From contig NZ_JABEPQ010000002.1 in the NCBI RefSeq assembly GCF_013041615.1, forward strand, positions 248,001 to 312,000: DNA of 64,000 bases. Direction: 5' to 3'. The translations under genes and the position numbers were made by a program. Below, piece by piece: positions 24,482 through 33,112 of this stretch. Numbering within the stretch: the stretch's first letter is position 1; the number at the start of each line of letters is the position of its first letter. Origin of the DNA: Knoellia koreensis. Its GTDB lineage: Bacteria; Actinomycetota; Actinomycetes; Actinomycetales; Dermatophilaceae. The notes beneath the pieces were generated by a model. That model was not told where the DNA came from. It did not search any database and was given only the letters and a program-made list of their open reading frames with translations.

Positions 24482-25341
24482 TCCTGACCACCGCCTTGCG
24501 GGATGATCGTCCAGACATCGTCGACCCGGTGCACGCGCACGAGCGAGCCGGGCGGCAAGTCCTCGACCACGACGGCCGGCAACGGCAACGACCCATCGGC
24601 CGACACCACGGCATACTCCTCGCCCTGGCGGCCCTCGCCGCCGACCCGGCCGTCGCGGATGGTGACCGTTCGAGGCAGCCGCGCGGCCACCTCAGGGTCA
24701 TGGGTGACTACGACGATCGTGGTGCCCCACTCCTCGTTGACCCGGTGGAGCGCGTCGAGCACGACGTCGCGTGAGGTGTGGTGCAGCTGGCTCGTCGGCT
24801 CGTCACCGAGCAGCAGGCCCGGCCGGCTCGCCAGCGCCACCGCGAGGGCGGCGAGCTGGAGCTTTCCGGGCGGCAACGAGTCGAGGGGGGCCGACACCGA
24901 GTCGCTCAACCCGACGAGCTCGAGCACCTCACCAGGGCCCGGCACGGAGCGTCCGGCCTTGCGCGCCGACCGCTGCGCGAACTCGACGTTCTGGCGAGCG
25001 GTCAAGTAGGGCAGCAGGTTTCGCGCCGCACCCTGGAGGATGAGACCGACGTCGGCGGCCCGGAACCGGTCGAGCTCTGCCTCCGTCATCGTCGACAACT
25101 CGTGGTCCCCCACGGTCACCCGACCGGCGCTGGGACGCATCAACCCACCGAACAGCGTCAGCAACGTCGACTTGCCCGCACCCGACGGCCCGAGCAACCC
25201 CACGATCTCCCCGGGCGCGACGGTCAGGTCGACCCCCGACAACGCCGCCACGTCGTGGCCCTCCGCGCGGTAGATGTGCACCAAGCCACGGGTGCGCACC
25301 CCCAGCCCGGTCGTCACCGGCACCGCCAGATCAACGCTCAC
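24478..25341 (-). CDS. ABC transporter ATPase with degenerate signature
   Basis: 287 residues from GTG 25341, which overlaps the permease stop. Walker A GPSGAGKST (51-59), Q-loop Q103 and Walker B LLLGDEPTS are intact. The signature is LPPGKLQ (156-162) instead of LSGGQ, and the D-loop reads SQLHH. About 60 extra C-terminal residues (EEYAVVSADGSLPLPAVVVE...) form a possible small beta domain. With the canonical ATPase next door this suggests an asymmetric heterodimer with one weak nucleotide site. The longer open frame upstream lies inside the permease gene. Confidence 0.85.
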   Translation of the reverse strand: MSVDLAVPVTTGLGVRTRGLVHIYRAEGHDVAALSGVDLTVAPGEIVGLLGPSGAGKSTLLTLFGGLMRPSAGRVTVGDHELSTMTEAELDRFRAADVGLILQGAARNLLPYLTARQNVEFAQRSARKAGRSVPGPGEVLELVGLSDSVSAPLDSLPPGKLQLAALAVALASRPGLLLGDEPTSQLHHTSRDVVLDALHRVNEEWGTTIVVVTHDPEVAARLPRTVTIRDGRVGGEGRQGEEYAVVSADGSLPLPAVVVEDLPPGSLVRVHRVDDVWTIIPQGGGQE

Positions 25342-28300
25342 AGGGCCTCCCTCACCCGGCGCAACGCGATCCGCCGGCCCGAGGCCATCGCGCACAACAC
25401 CGCCACCGCGACCAGCACCACCACGGACGCCAGTGCAGCTCCCACCACGGCCAGGATCGAGGGCTGGATCTGCAACGCCGGCACCGGCGTCGCGGGGTCG
25501 TCGAACAACGGCAGCAACGGCATGGCCACCTGCGCCGCCACCGCTCCACAGACCGCACCGACCACGGCACCGACCACCACGACGATCACCTGTTCCCGGA
25601 TGATCGCCCGCCGGAGCGTGCCCAGCCCAACGCCCGCCATGTGCAACGCGGCCAGGTCCCGAGCCACCGTGCGCCACCCCGTGACCGTCATGACGACGAC
25701 GACCAGTGCCGCGAGCAACAGGGCCATCACGCCCGTGAACGCCGCCAGGCGCATGCCCCACCCGGACCCTGACGTGTCCAGCCGGTCCTTCGCCTCGGCG
25801 TAGGTGCGGGTGTCGACGACCGAGATGCCGCCCTTGGCCAGCGCCGCACGCACCTCGCCGGCACGCGCCGGGTCCTTGACCCAGACCGACAGTTTTCCGG
25901 AGGTGGACAGCGTTCCACCCAGTCGCTCGAGGGTCCCCATGTCGACCATGACGCCGCGGTCACCCACGACGGGCAGCGCGTCGGGCCGTTGGGCTGCCCT
26001 GACCTGGATCGGCACACCGTTGAGGCCCGCGACCTGGAAGGACTCGGCCGTCCCACCGGCGGGCACGCGACCGGCCAGGAGGCCGGGCACGACGGCCGGC
26101 ACGTCGGCATACGAGAGCCCGACCGTCACCCCACTCGACACCAGGTCGAACTGCATCGTGTCGGCCTTGGGGACCGTGAGCTTGAGCGAGTCCGTCGTGC
26201 CGGAGGCGACCGGTACGAACGGGTTCCAGCGGTTCACGTCGGCGACGTCGAGCCGTTGGCCGTCGAGCGCGAGTCCACTGATCGTGACGGAGCCCGAGAG
26301 CTTGGTCGTGAACTGGTCCGGGGTGAAGAGGAGCCCGTCGAAGCGGCATCCGTCGGGGCACAGGACCTTGGCGTTGATCTTCGCCGAACCCGTCCCCAGG
26401 TCGGGCACCGTGAAGAGGTCGCGCGTCAGCCGCTCGCCCTTGGGGGACGTCACCGAGATGCGCACGCGGATGGGCGCAGCGCCGGCCCCGGCCGCCGGTG
26501 GCGTGCCCGGACTCGACCCCGGTGGCAGGCCGGGCACCTGGGCCGGTCCGTCACCCGCGCCCTGACCGCCGGCTAGGTTCCACGCGATCCGCCCCGTGAG
26601 GGTGGTCCCCTGGAGGTTGACGGTGCGCACGTCAGGAACCTGCAGGGAGTCCAGCCGCAGCTCCTGGCCGCCCGGCGTGTACGCCACCTTCTCGAACTGG
26701 GTCCGGATGACAGCCATCGTGGATGTCGAGTCCGCTGCGGCCTGACGAATCACCGCCACCGGAGTCGCCTTGGCGCCGTCGGGGTCGTAGGCGCGCAGTG
26801 CCTGGGTGAGCACCTTCGGGTTCGTGCCGTCCGTGTCGAGGACGAGCGGCGCACCGACCTCGAGCTGCGCGCGCGCCTCCCAGTTGCGGTTGGCGACGAC
26901 CAGCGCGTTCGTCGCGAAGACGGTGAGGGCCACCGCGATGCTCACGACGGTGACGACCTTGCGCAGGGCGGGACGGCGTTCGAGCCCGTATGCCGTGAGG
27001 GCGGGTCCGACCTTCCCTCGCCCGAGCTGGGTGCGCCCGACCGCGCGGGCCACAGGCACGGCGACGCGGGAGGCGAGCAGACCTCCGGCAAGGGCGATGA
27101 GGGTCGGGGTCAGCAGTGCGAGCGGTCCCTTGAGGGTGCCCGTGGCGAGGCCGATGAGACCGAAGATGGCGAGCGCGACGGCCAGGATGTCGACGACGCC
27201 GAGGCCGCCTCGACGCTGGGGCGCGACCCGGCGCAGGAGCGCCGAGATCGACTGGCGCTGCAGGGGACGCACGGCTACACCGATGGCGAGGAGACAGACC
27301 AGCGCCGCGACCACGAGCCCGACGACCGCCAGCCAGGGGAACTCGAACGGGACACCGCCCGCCAGCAGGCTGCGCCGGACGACCTCCGACAACCCGATCG
27401 CGAGTGCCACGCCGAGCGGCAGACCCAGCAGCACGGTCAACCCGAGCTCGCCCATCACGAGTCGGCCCGCTCCCTCACGGCTGCGCCCGCGCAGCCGCGC
27501 CAGGGCCGACTCGGGGCGGCGCTGCTCGACGGCAGCCTGGGCGACGAGGATGAGGATGGCCGCCGCCAGCAGGGCGAGCTGTGCCATGAGCAGGGGCACG
27601 ATGACGCGCAGCTTGTCCTGCCCGCCCTTGACCGCGGCGATCGTCCTCGGCAGCTGTGACTCGATGACGGCGCTGGGCTGCGAGTAACCGGGGGGCGACT
27701 GTGCGATGGCAGCCATGTCGTCGAGGTTGTCGACGGAGATCAGGTCCGTGCGCAGTGGATAGGTCAGCCTCGATGCGGCCTGGACCCAGCGCACGTCGAA
27801 GGTGTCGACCGGGGTGACGAAGTCATCGACGCCCGGCACCTGCTCGAGGCCGACCGTGATCGGGATTCCGGACTTGCCGTCGAGCTGGGTGCGAAGCCAG
27901 TAGTCGGGGTCCGGATTGACCGTGTACGCGCCGGTCACGGTCAGAACCTGGAAGGGGTTCATCGAGGCGTCGAACTTGCCTTCCGAGATGCCCGGGATGC
28001 CGACTTCGAACTTCTGGCCGACCTTCCACTTCCACGCGGCCATGTCCTTGGCGGCGACCAGCACCTGCCCCGCGTCCCTCGGACAGGTACCCGTCGTCAG
28101 GGTCAGGTGCTCACAGGCGTCCGGCCGCGCGACCAAGCGCACGGGGGATGGCTTGAGCCCGTCGCGGGGCACGACGTTGATCTGGTCGGTCATCTCCTCG
28201 ATGGGCGGCCCGTAGATGCGCAGCAAGCCACCGGGAACCGACCCCTTGAGGCTGCCCGGCGTCATCTCGGGGTCGGCTTCGCTGCGTCCACCGCGCACGA

Positions 28301-28466
28301 TGAGCGCCGTGTCGGCCACCGGAGCCTCGTCGACGGCCGAACGCAGCAGGGACTGCTCGAGCGCTCGCTCGTAAAGGGGCGCGAAGACGGCGCACGTCGC
28401 GATCAGGGCCGACAGGAGCACGAGCACCAGCGCCTGCGCGCGCCGGTAGCGGATCGCAGCCCACAT
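25338..28466 (-). CDS. FtsX-like ABC transporter permease, large
   Basis: 1042 residues. It has an N-terminal membrane segment (AQALVLVLLSALIATCAVFA, about 10-30), a long extracellular domain, a central membrane block (about 285-470), a second extracellular domain (about 500-900) and a C-terminal membrane block (about 905-1030). This double FtsX/MacB arrangement is usual for large actinobacterial permeases. The ATG is preceded by GGAGGTC. It is first in a three-gene operon with two ATPases, with 4-bp overlaps throughout. No export substrate is encoded nearby. Confidence 0.88.
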   Translation of the reverse strand: MWAAIRYRRAQALVLVLLSALIATCAVFAPLYERALEQSLLRSAVDEAPVADTALIVRGGRSEADPEMTPGSLKGSVPGGLLRIYGPPIEEMTDQINVVPRDGLKPSPVRLVARPDACEHLTLTTGTCPRDAGQVLVAAKDMAAWKWKVGQKFEVGIPGISEGKFDASMNPFQVLTVTGAYTVNPDPDYWLRTQLDGKSGIPITVGLEQVPGVDDFVTPVDTFDVRWVQAASRLTYPLRTDLISVDNLDDMAAIAQSPPGYSQPSAVIESQLPRTIAAVKGGQDKLRVIVPLLMAQLALLAAAILILVAQAAVEQRRPESALARLRGRSREGAGRLVMGELGLTVLLGLPLGVALAIGLSEVVRRSLLAGGVPFEFPWLAVVGLVVAALVCLLAIGVAVRPLQRQSISALLRRVAPQRRGGLGVVDILAVALAIFGLIGLATGTLKGPLALLTPTLIALAGGLLASRVAVPVARAVGRTQLGRGKVGPALTAYGLERRPALRKVVTVVSIAVALTVFATNALVVANRNWEARAQLEVGAPLVLDTDGTNPKVLTQALRAYDPDGAKATPVAVIRQAAADSTSTMAVIRTQFEKVAYTPGGQELRLDSLQVPDVRTVNLQGTTLTGRIAWNLAGGQGAGDGPAQVPGLPPGSSPGTPPAAGAGAAPIRVRISVTSPKGERLTRDLFTVPDLGTGSAKINAKVLCPDGCRFDGLLFTPDQFTTKLSGSVTISGLALDGQRLDVADVNRWNPFVPVASGTTDSLKLTVPKADTMQFDLVSSGVTVGLSYADVPAVVPGLLAGRVPAGGTAESFQVAGLNGVPIQVRAAQRPDALPVVGDRGVMVDMGTLERLGGTLSTSGKLSVWVKDPARAGEVRAALAKGGISVVDTRTYAEAKDRLDTSGSGWGMRLAAFTGVMALLLAALVVVVMTVTGWRTVARDLAALHMAGVGLGTLRRAIIREQVIVVVVGAVVGAVCGAVAAQVAMPLLPLFDDPATPVPALQIQPSILAVVGAALASVVVLVAVAVLCAMASGRRIALRRVREAL

Positions 28467-28594
28467 GCCCGCGTGACCTCCCGCGCTCGCCCGTCGTCCC
28501 CTGTGCGCTCGACCCTAGGGCGGATTCCTGCGGCGGGCGGCTACATTCCGGCAACGATTCACGCACCCGGGGCACGCGCCCGCAAGGTTGGCGG

Positions 28595-28900
28595 TCAGCG
28601 CCGCTCGATGGCCTCCTCCAGGCGCTCGAGCTTGGCGGTCATCTCGCCCCTGTAGCCCTCGCGGATGTCGGCCTTGAGCACCAGGCTCACGCGCGGGCCG
28701 AACTCCGCGACGGCGTCGACCGCACCCTTGACGACGGCCATCACCTCGTCCCAGTCGCCCTCGATCTCGGTGAACATCGACGAAGTCCGGTGGGGCAGAC
28801 CGGATTCGCGCACGACGGCGATGGCGGCAGCGACGGCGTCACTGACCGAACCGGTGTCGTCAGCAGCGACGGACGGGGCAACGGAGAACGCGATGAGCAT
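28595..28900 (-). CDS. Thiamine-binding protein, MTH1187/YqgV family
   Basis: 101 residues of the UPF0045 ferredoxin-like fold: LIAFSVAPSV at the start, SGLPHRTSSMFTEIEGDWDE in the middle and a C-terminal amphipathic helix. Members bind thiamine or related pyrimidines, but their physiological role is uncertain. It is a single gene between the ABC operon and an acetyltransferase, flanked upstream by a hairpin repeat. Confidence 0.85.
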   Translation of the reverse strand: MLIAFSVAPSVAADDTGSVSDAVAAAIAVVRESGLPHRTSSMFTEIEGDWDEVMAVVKGAVDAVAEFGPRVSLVLKADIREGYRGEMTAKLERLEEAIERR

Positions 28901-28927
28901 GCCCCCAACCTACGTCGCCGCGCGCTT

Positions 28928-28978
28928 GCTTGCGTCTGCGTGGTTGCCCACCAGCGGGGCAAGTTCGCAGACGCAAGC
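28928..28978. repeat. Intergenic hairpin with GCTTGCGTCTGCG arms
   Basis: Perfect 13-bp arms GCTTGCGTCTGCG (28928-28940) and CGCAGACGCAAGC (28966-28978), with an inner TTGCCC/GGGCAA pair. The same arm recurs at 37757 and 37819. It may also terminate the upstream acetyltransferase transcript. Confidence 0.7.
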
Positions 28979-29001
28979 GGGAGGTATGCCGCGTGGTCGC
29001 C

Positions 29002-30027
29002 TCAGGCGTCGAGCTTGCGCTGGTAGGCGAGCAGCGCCTCGACCCTGCGGAAGCCCAGGTCCTCGTTGACGCCGACCATGTGCGCGTTCTGCTCGGCGTT
29101 GCAGGTCTGGACCCGCTTGGCGTCCGGGGCTATGCGCGCGAGCTCCTGCAGGCCGCGTGCCTTGACCGCCATGCCGAGCCGGTGCCCCCGGTGCTCGCGC
29201 CGCACCAGCGTGCCCCACTGCATGACCTCCGCGGGCTCCTCGGCCCTCGTCACGAGGTCGTTGTACGCGACCACCGCACCGCTGGGGTCGATGGCCACCG
29301 TCGTGATCGGCGTCCGCCCCTGCTCGGCCATGCGGCCCAGCTCCTCGGCGTACGTCTGTGGCGTCAGCGACTCCTCCTCGAAGTCGATCTCTCCTGTGGG
29401 CGCATCGACGGCGAGCTGGTTGAAGCAGTCGCAGTAGGACTGGCGCAGCTCCTCGGGCAGGCCACCGACGTGCGTCTCGATGCGGTAGCCCTCGTGGCGC
29501 TCAGCGGCTTCGTCGGCAAACCCTTGCAGCAGTGCGGGATCGACCGGCAGGTCGAGTATGCGACGGATCTCCGTGTTGGCATAGGTGAAGCCGTGCCGCC
29601 TGGCGAACCGCGCGTACTCGTGGTCCTCCCGGTTGTCGTCCGGCACGTGGAACTCGACCAGAGCCGTCGTGCGCCCGTCCGCCCGCGTGCGCTCGACCGC
29701 CTTCTCGGCCAAGGCGCTCCCGACCCCGCGCTGCCGCAGCAGCGGGTCGACGTGCAGGTCGAACCAGGTGAACTTCGTGTTGTCGTGCAAGGGAAACCAC
29801 ATCAGCAGCAGCCCAGCGACCTGACCCTCCAGAACGGCGACGTAGGGCTCGAGTCGTTCGCTGCTGCTCGGCTTGCGCATGTCGATCGTGAACTCGCGCA
29901 GCGAGGGAACCTTCCCCCACGGCCGGCCGAGCAGCGCGGAGTCCCGCATCACCCGCTGGGCCTCGGCCAGCTCCTCGTCGTCGTCGACGGCAAGGGGCCG
30001 CACCGTCACCGTTTCCGTGATCGTCAT
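29002..30027 (-). CDS. GNAT acetyltransferase with tandem domains
   Basis: 341 residues from ATG 30027 (frame open to 30054). Two GNAT modules are visible: an N-terminal one with the acetyl-CoA loop LLRQRGVGSALAEKAVERTR, and a C-terminal one with VRREHRGHRLGMAVKARGLQ followed by TCNAEQNAHMVGVNEDLGFR. Such double GNATs include mycothiol synthase-like and aminoglycoside-type enzymes, but the acceptor cannot be deduced. The next gene upstream is another GNAT, 48 bp away on the same strand. Confidence 0.85.
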   Translation of the reverse strand: MTITETVTVRPLAVDDDEELAEAQRVMRDSALLGRPWGKVPSLREFTIDMRKPSSSERLEPYVAVLEGQVAGLLLMWFPLHDNTKFTWFDLHVDPLLRQRGVGSALAEKAVERTRADGRTTALVEFHVPDDNREDHEYARFARRHGFTYANTEIRRILDLPVDPALLQGFADEAAERHEGYRIETHVGGLPEELRQSYCDCFNQLAVDAPTGEIDFEEESLTPQTYAEELGRMAEQGRTPITTVAIDPSGAVVAYNDLVTRAEEPAEVMQWGTLVRREHRGHRLGMAVKARGLQELARIAPDAKRVQTCNAEQNAHMVGVNEDLGFRRVEALLAYQRKLDA

Positions 30028-30075
30028 GCTCACGAGTGTGTCGCCGCGCCGCATCCGGCGACAACGGGATTTCGG

Positions 30076-30699
30076 TCAGCTCCCGGGACGGCCGCGATGG
30101 TCAGCCCACTCGTCCTCGAGGATGGACATGAGGATCGAGTCCACCCACTCGCCGTCGAACCGCAGCGCATCGCGTCGCACGCCCTCGCGGACGAAGCCGA
30201 CCTTCTCGTAGGCCCGTTGCGCGCGTGGGTTGAACGCGAACACCTCCAGGCTGACGCGGTGCAGGCCGAGCGCCTCGAAGGCGTGCCCGACGACGAGCCG
30301 CGTCGCCTCGGTGCCGAGCCCGCGGTCGCGACCGGCTGGCCCGATGAGGATGCGGAAGTTGCACGCCCGGTCCTCGGGGTCCCACTCGTTGAGCACGACC
30401 TCACCGACGACCTGCCCGCTGGCGTGGTCGACGACGGCGAGGTCGAGCCGGTCGTTCTGCTCGCTCCGCGTGGAGTACCACTGCTGCAGCAGCTCGACGT
30501 CCGGCTCCTCCCCCGCCTCCTCGCTGGTGTGGAACGAGCCAGTCAGCCGCCCCACCTCCGGGTCGCGCAGGATTTGTGTCATCACCTCGACGTCATCCGC
30601 CACGAAGGGGCGAAGGGTCACCAAATCCCCTGTCAGCGTTGGCTTTTCGGCAAAGGTGGCGGTCGCGTCAGGGGAGGTCACGAGCTCAGTCTGGCGCAC
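30076..30699 (-). CDS. GNAT acetyltransferase, RimJ/RimL type
   Basis: 207 residues. LTGDLVTLRPFVADDVEVMT, a strand pair LDLAVVDHASGQVVGEVVLN, the acetyl-CoA loop AGRDRGLGTEATRLVVGHAF and LHRVSLEVFAFNPRAQRAYE identify the RimJ/RimL acetyltransferase group that modifies ribosomal protein N-termini or small amines. The start is uncertain: GTG 30699 or GTG 30681, neither with a clear ribosome site. It probably forms an operon with the downstream tandem GNAT gene. Confidence 0.85.
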   Translation of the reverse strand: MRQTELVTSPDATATFAEKPTLTGDLVTLRPFVADDVEVMTQILRDPEVGRLTGSFHTSEEAGEEPDVELLQQWYSTRSEQNDRLDLAVVDHASGQVVGEVVLNEWDPEDRACNFRILIGPAGRDRGLGTEATRLVVGHAFEALGLHRVSLEVFAFNPRAQRAYEKVGFVREGVRRDALRFDGEWVDSILMSILEDEWADHRGRPGS

Positions 30700-30757
30700 G
30701 CGGCATACCCGCAGCGACGCCTTTGGCGTCGACTCGGCAGCGAGGTATGCCGCGTGG

Positions 30758-32038
30758 TTACGGCTCCTCGGGAAAGTCCCGCAGGTGCCGCACGGGACTG
30801 GCCAGCAGGATCGCCGGGGAGGCGAGGCTCAGCACGGCCAGCACGACGAGAGCCTCGCGCAGGCCGATCCAGCCGCCCAGGGCTCCGAACACGAGGCCGC
30901 CGACCGGGATCGCGCCCCACGACACGAACCGCACCGTCGCCATGACACGCGACAGCAGCTCCGGCGGGGTGGCCAGCTGGCGGTAGGTGCGGGTGGTCGT
31001 CGACAGCAGCACCACGCCACCGGCGAACACCACGTTGCCGAGGGCGAAGGCGAACCAGCCCACGGCGCCCGAACCCACCGGGATGAGGAACGCGCCAACG
31101 ACCGACACGAACCCGCCGACCAGCGCCAGCCGCGCCGAGCCGAACCGACGCGACAGCCGCGGCACCAGTGCCGCCCCGACGAGCGACCCGATCCCCTCGG
31201 CCGCCAGCAGGAAGCCCACAAGACCGGCCGGCGCATCCAGCTCGCGCACGAGGTAGATCGCGAACAGCGCCATCTGTCCGCCGCAGACGAAGTTCGTCGC
31301 GGTCGCGTCCCACATGCACGGGCCCATCACCGGGTGACGGCTGACGAAGTGCCAGCCCTCGCGGATGCGGTCGCGCATGGGCGTGGTGTCAGTCGACGGC
31401 TCGTGCACGTCGGGCAGGCGGCCGAGGAGCACCGCCGAGATGAGGTAGCTGACCGTGTCGACGAGGAAGGTGGGCACGGCGCCCAGCAGCTGTACCGCTA
31501 GACCACCGATCGACGGGCCGCCCATCTGGGTGACGGCGTAGGTGCCGCTCACGAGGCTGTTGCGCGACTGGAGCTCGGCTTTGGGAACGACCCGTGGCAG
31601 GAACGTCATGTTGGCCACCCCGAAGATGACGTCGGCGAAGGAGATCACCAGGGCGACGACGACGAGGTGCGCCAGGGTCAGGCGGTCGCTCCACCACGCC
31701 ACTGGCAGCGACAGCACGGCCACCGCCCGCACGAGGTCCATGCTCACCTGCACCCGGCGCAGCGGGTAGCGCTGCACGAGGGCGCCGGCGGGAAGCCCGA
31801 TCACGAGCCACGCGACGTAGCCGGCGGCGGCGAGCAGACCCATCTGGAACGGCGTGGCGTGCAGGACCAGGACCGCGGTGAGCGGGAGCGCAACACCCGT
31901 GACAGCCGTGCCGAGGTTGCTCGTCGTCAGCGCGCCCCAGTACTGCCAGAACATGCGGGCCGCCTGGGGCGACCCGACCGCCGGTGGCTCACCCGTCGCA
32001 GTGGTGGCGCCCGCCCCGCTCGCGTCCGCGTCCGTCAT
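30758..32038 (-). CDS. MFS transporter
   Basis: A 426-residue major facilitator of about 12 membrane segments. The loop after TM2 reads LPAGALVQRYPLRRVQVSMD, a variant of the MFS motif A, and FADVIFGVANMTFLPRVVPK and QSRNSLVSGTYAVTQMGGPS are typical of the macrolide-efflux-like (MefA/enterobactin exporter) group. It is probably a drug or metabolite exporter. Its promoter faces that of the HxlR-peroxiredoxin fusion, with which it probably shares control. Confidence 0.88.
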   Translation of the reverse strand: MTDADASGAGATTATGEPPAVGSPQAARMFWQYWGALTTSNLGTAVTGVALPLTAVLVLHATPFQMGLLAAAGYVAWLVIGLPAGALVQRYPLRRVQVSMDLVRAVAVLSLPVAWWSDRLTLAHLVVVALVISFADVIFGVANMTFLPRVVPKAELQSRNSLVSGTYAVTQMGGPSIGGLAVQLLGAVPTFLVDTVSYLISAVLLGRLPDVHEPSTDTTPMRDRIREGWHFVSRHPVMGPCMWDATATNFVCGGQMALFAIYLVRELDAPAGLVGFLLAAEGIGSLVGAALVPRLSRRFGSARLALVGGFVSVVGAFLIPVGSGAVGWFAFALGNVVFAGGVVLLSTTTRTYRQLATPPELLSRVMATVRFVSWGAIPVGGLVFGALGGWIGLREALVVLAVLSLASPAILLASPVRHLRDFPEEP

Positions 32039-32143
32039 CGCCAGCCAGCTCCGTTCGATGGTTCCGTTCGATGGTGAGTGCGTTCCATTTTGGAATGTAC
32101 CCTAGTCGTGGCACCACCACCTCGCGACAGGCAGGATCGACCC
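32039..32143. promoter_or_regulatory. Divergent MFS / HxlR operator region
   Basis: Contains two direct repeats CCGTTCGATGG at 32051-32061 and 32064-32074 and the inverted repeat TTCCA-TTT-TGGAA at 32083-32095. Both lie between divergent genes, one of which encodes a DNA-binding domain, so this is a likely HxlR operator and divergent promoter. Confidence 0.55.
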
Positions 32144-33022
32144 GTGCGCCACGCCGACCTCAGCGACTCCGACTGCGGGATCGCCCAGACGCTGGGTGTC
32201 GTCGCGGACTGGTGGACGTGGCTGGTCGTGCGCGACGTCGCCGGGGGCACGACGCGGTTCGACGCGCTCCAGGAGAGCCTCGGCATCAGCCGGCGCGCGC
32301 TGGCCGAGCGGCTGTCGCGCATGGTGGACGACGGGCTACTCGAGCGAGTCCCTTACTCACACAAGCCTGTTCGTCACGACTACGTCCTGACCGACCGCGG
32401 GCGCGCGCTGCTACCCGTGCTCGTGGCGATGCAGGAGTTCGGTGACCGGCACCTGCTGGGCGACGGCAGCATCACCGCCACCGCCGGGGCCGACTCCAGC
32501 GAGGCCGAACGCGTCCACGCCCTCGTCGGCCGCCCCCTCCCCCGGCTCACGCTGCCGACCCACGACGGCGGCACGCTCGACCTGCCGCCCGACCGGTGGC
32601 AGGTCCTCTACTTCTTCCCGGGCGCCGCAGCGCCCGGCAGCACGGCATACCCACCGGGGTGGGGTGACCTCCCCGGGGCCGCCGGGTGCACGCTCGAGTC
32701 GACGACGTATGCCGCGCACCACGCCGAGTTCGTGGCCGCCGGTGCGCACGTGGCCGGCATCAGCACCCAACGCAGCGACGAGCAGGCCGCGTTCGCGGCG
32801 CACGCGAGGCTGCCCTTCCCGCTGGCGAGCGACCAGGACGCCCGGCTGGCTGCGGCCCTGCGGCTGCCGGCGTTCCGGGTGGCGGGCGTCGACCGGTTCA
32901 AGCGCCAGTCACTGCTCGTGGACCCCGACGGGGTGGTGCGCCACGTGCAGATGCCCGTGACCGACCCCGCCGGATCGGTCACCGAGATGCTCGAGGTCGT
33001 GCGCGAGCTCGTCACGGCCTGA
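32144..33022 (+). CDS. HxlR regulator fused to a peroxiredoxin-like domain
   Basis: 292 residues. The N-terminal half is a HxlR winged helix (CGIAQTLGVVADWWTWLVVR, SRRALAERLSRMVDDGLLER). The C-terminal half is an AhpC/TSA-like domain (LVGRPLPRLTLPTHDGGTLD, YFFPGAAAPGSTAYPPGWGD, GCTLESTTYAAHHAEF, FPLASDQDARLAAAL). C182 in GCTLES is in the place of the peroxidatic cysteine. The fusion suggests a peroxide- or redox-sensing switch acting on its own promoter and on the divergent MFS exporter. The start is taken at GTG 32144 because HxlR proteins begin near RHADLSDSDCGIAQTL; GTG 32108 is possible. Confidence 0.8.
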   Translation: MRHADLSDSDCGIAQTLGVVADWWTWLVVRDVAGGTTRFDALQESLGISRRALAERLSRMVDDGLLERVPYSHKPVRHDYVLTDRGRALLPVLVAMQEFGDRHLLGDGSITATAGADSSEAERVHALVGRPLPRLTLPTHDGGTLDLPPDRWQVLYFFPGAAAPGSTAYPPGWGDLPGAAGCTLESTTYAAHHAEFVAAGAHVAGISTQRSDEQAAFAAHARLPFPLASDQDARLAAALRLPAFRVAGVDRFKRQSLLVDPDGVVRHVQMPVTDPAGSVTEMLEVVRELVTA

Positions 33023-33039
33023 CCGAGCCCGCGCACTTG

Positions 33040-33093
33040 CGAGTCTTCGGAGGAATACCTCCGTTGGAGCGTACGAATTCTTCCGAAGACTCG
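33040..33093. repeat. Intergenic palindrome, same family as in glgB
   Basis: Arms CGAGTCTTCGGAGGAAT (33040-33056) and ATTCTTCCGAAGACTCG (33077-33093) pair over 17 bp with one mismatch. It lies between convergent genes and so can act as a bidirectional terminator. Its inner sequence also matches the glgB copy in inverted orientation. Confidence 0.8.
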
Positions 33094-33112
33094 GGGTTCA
33101 GGGCCTTGGGGT

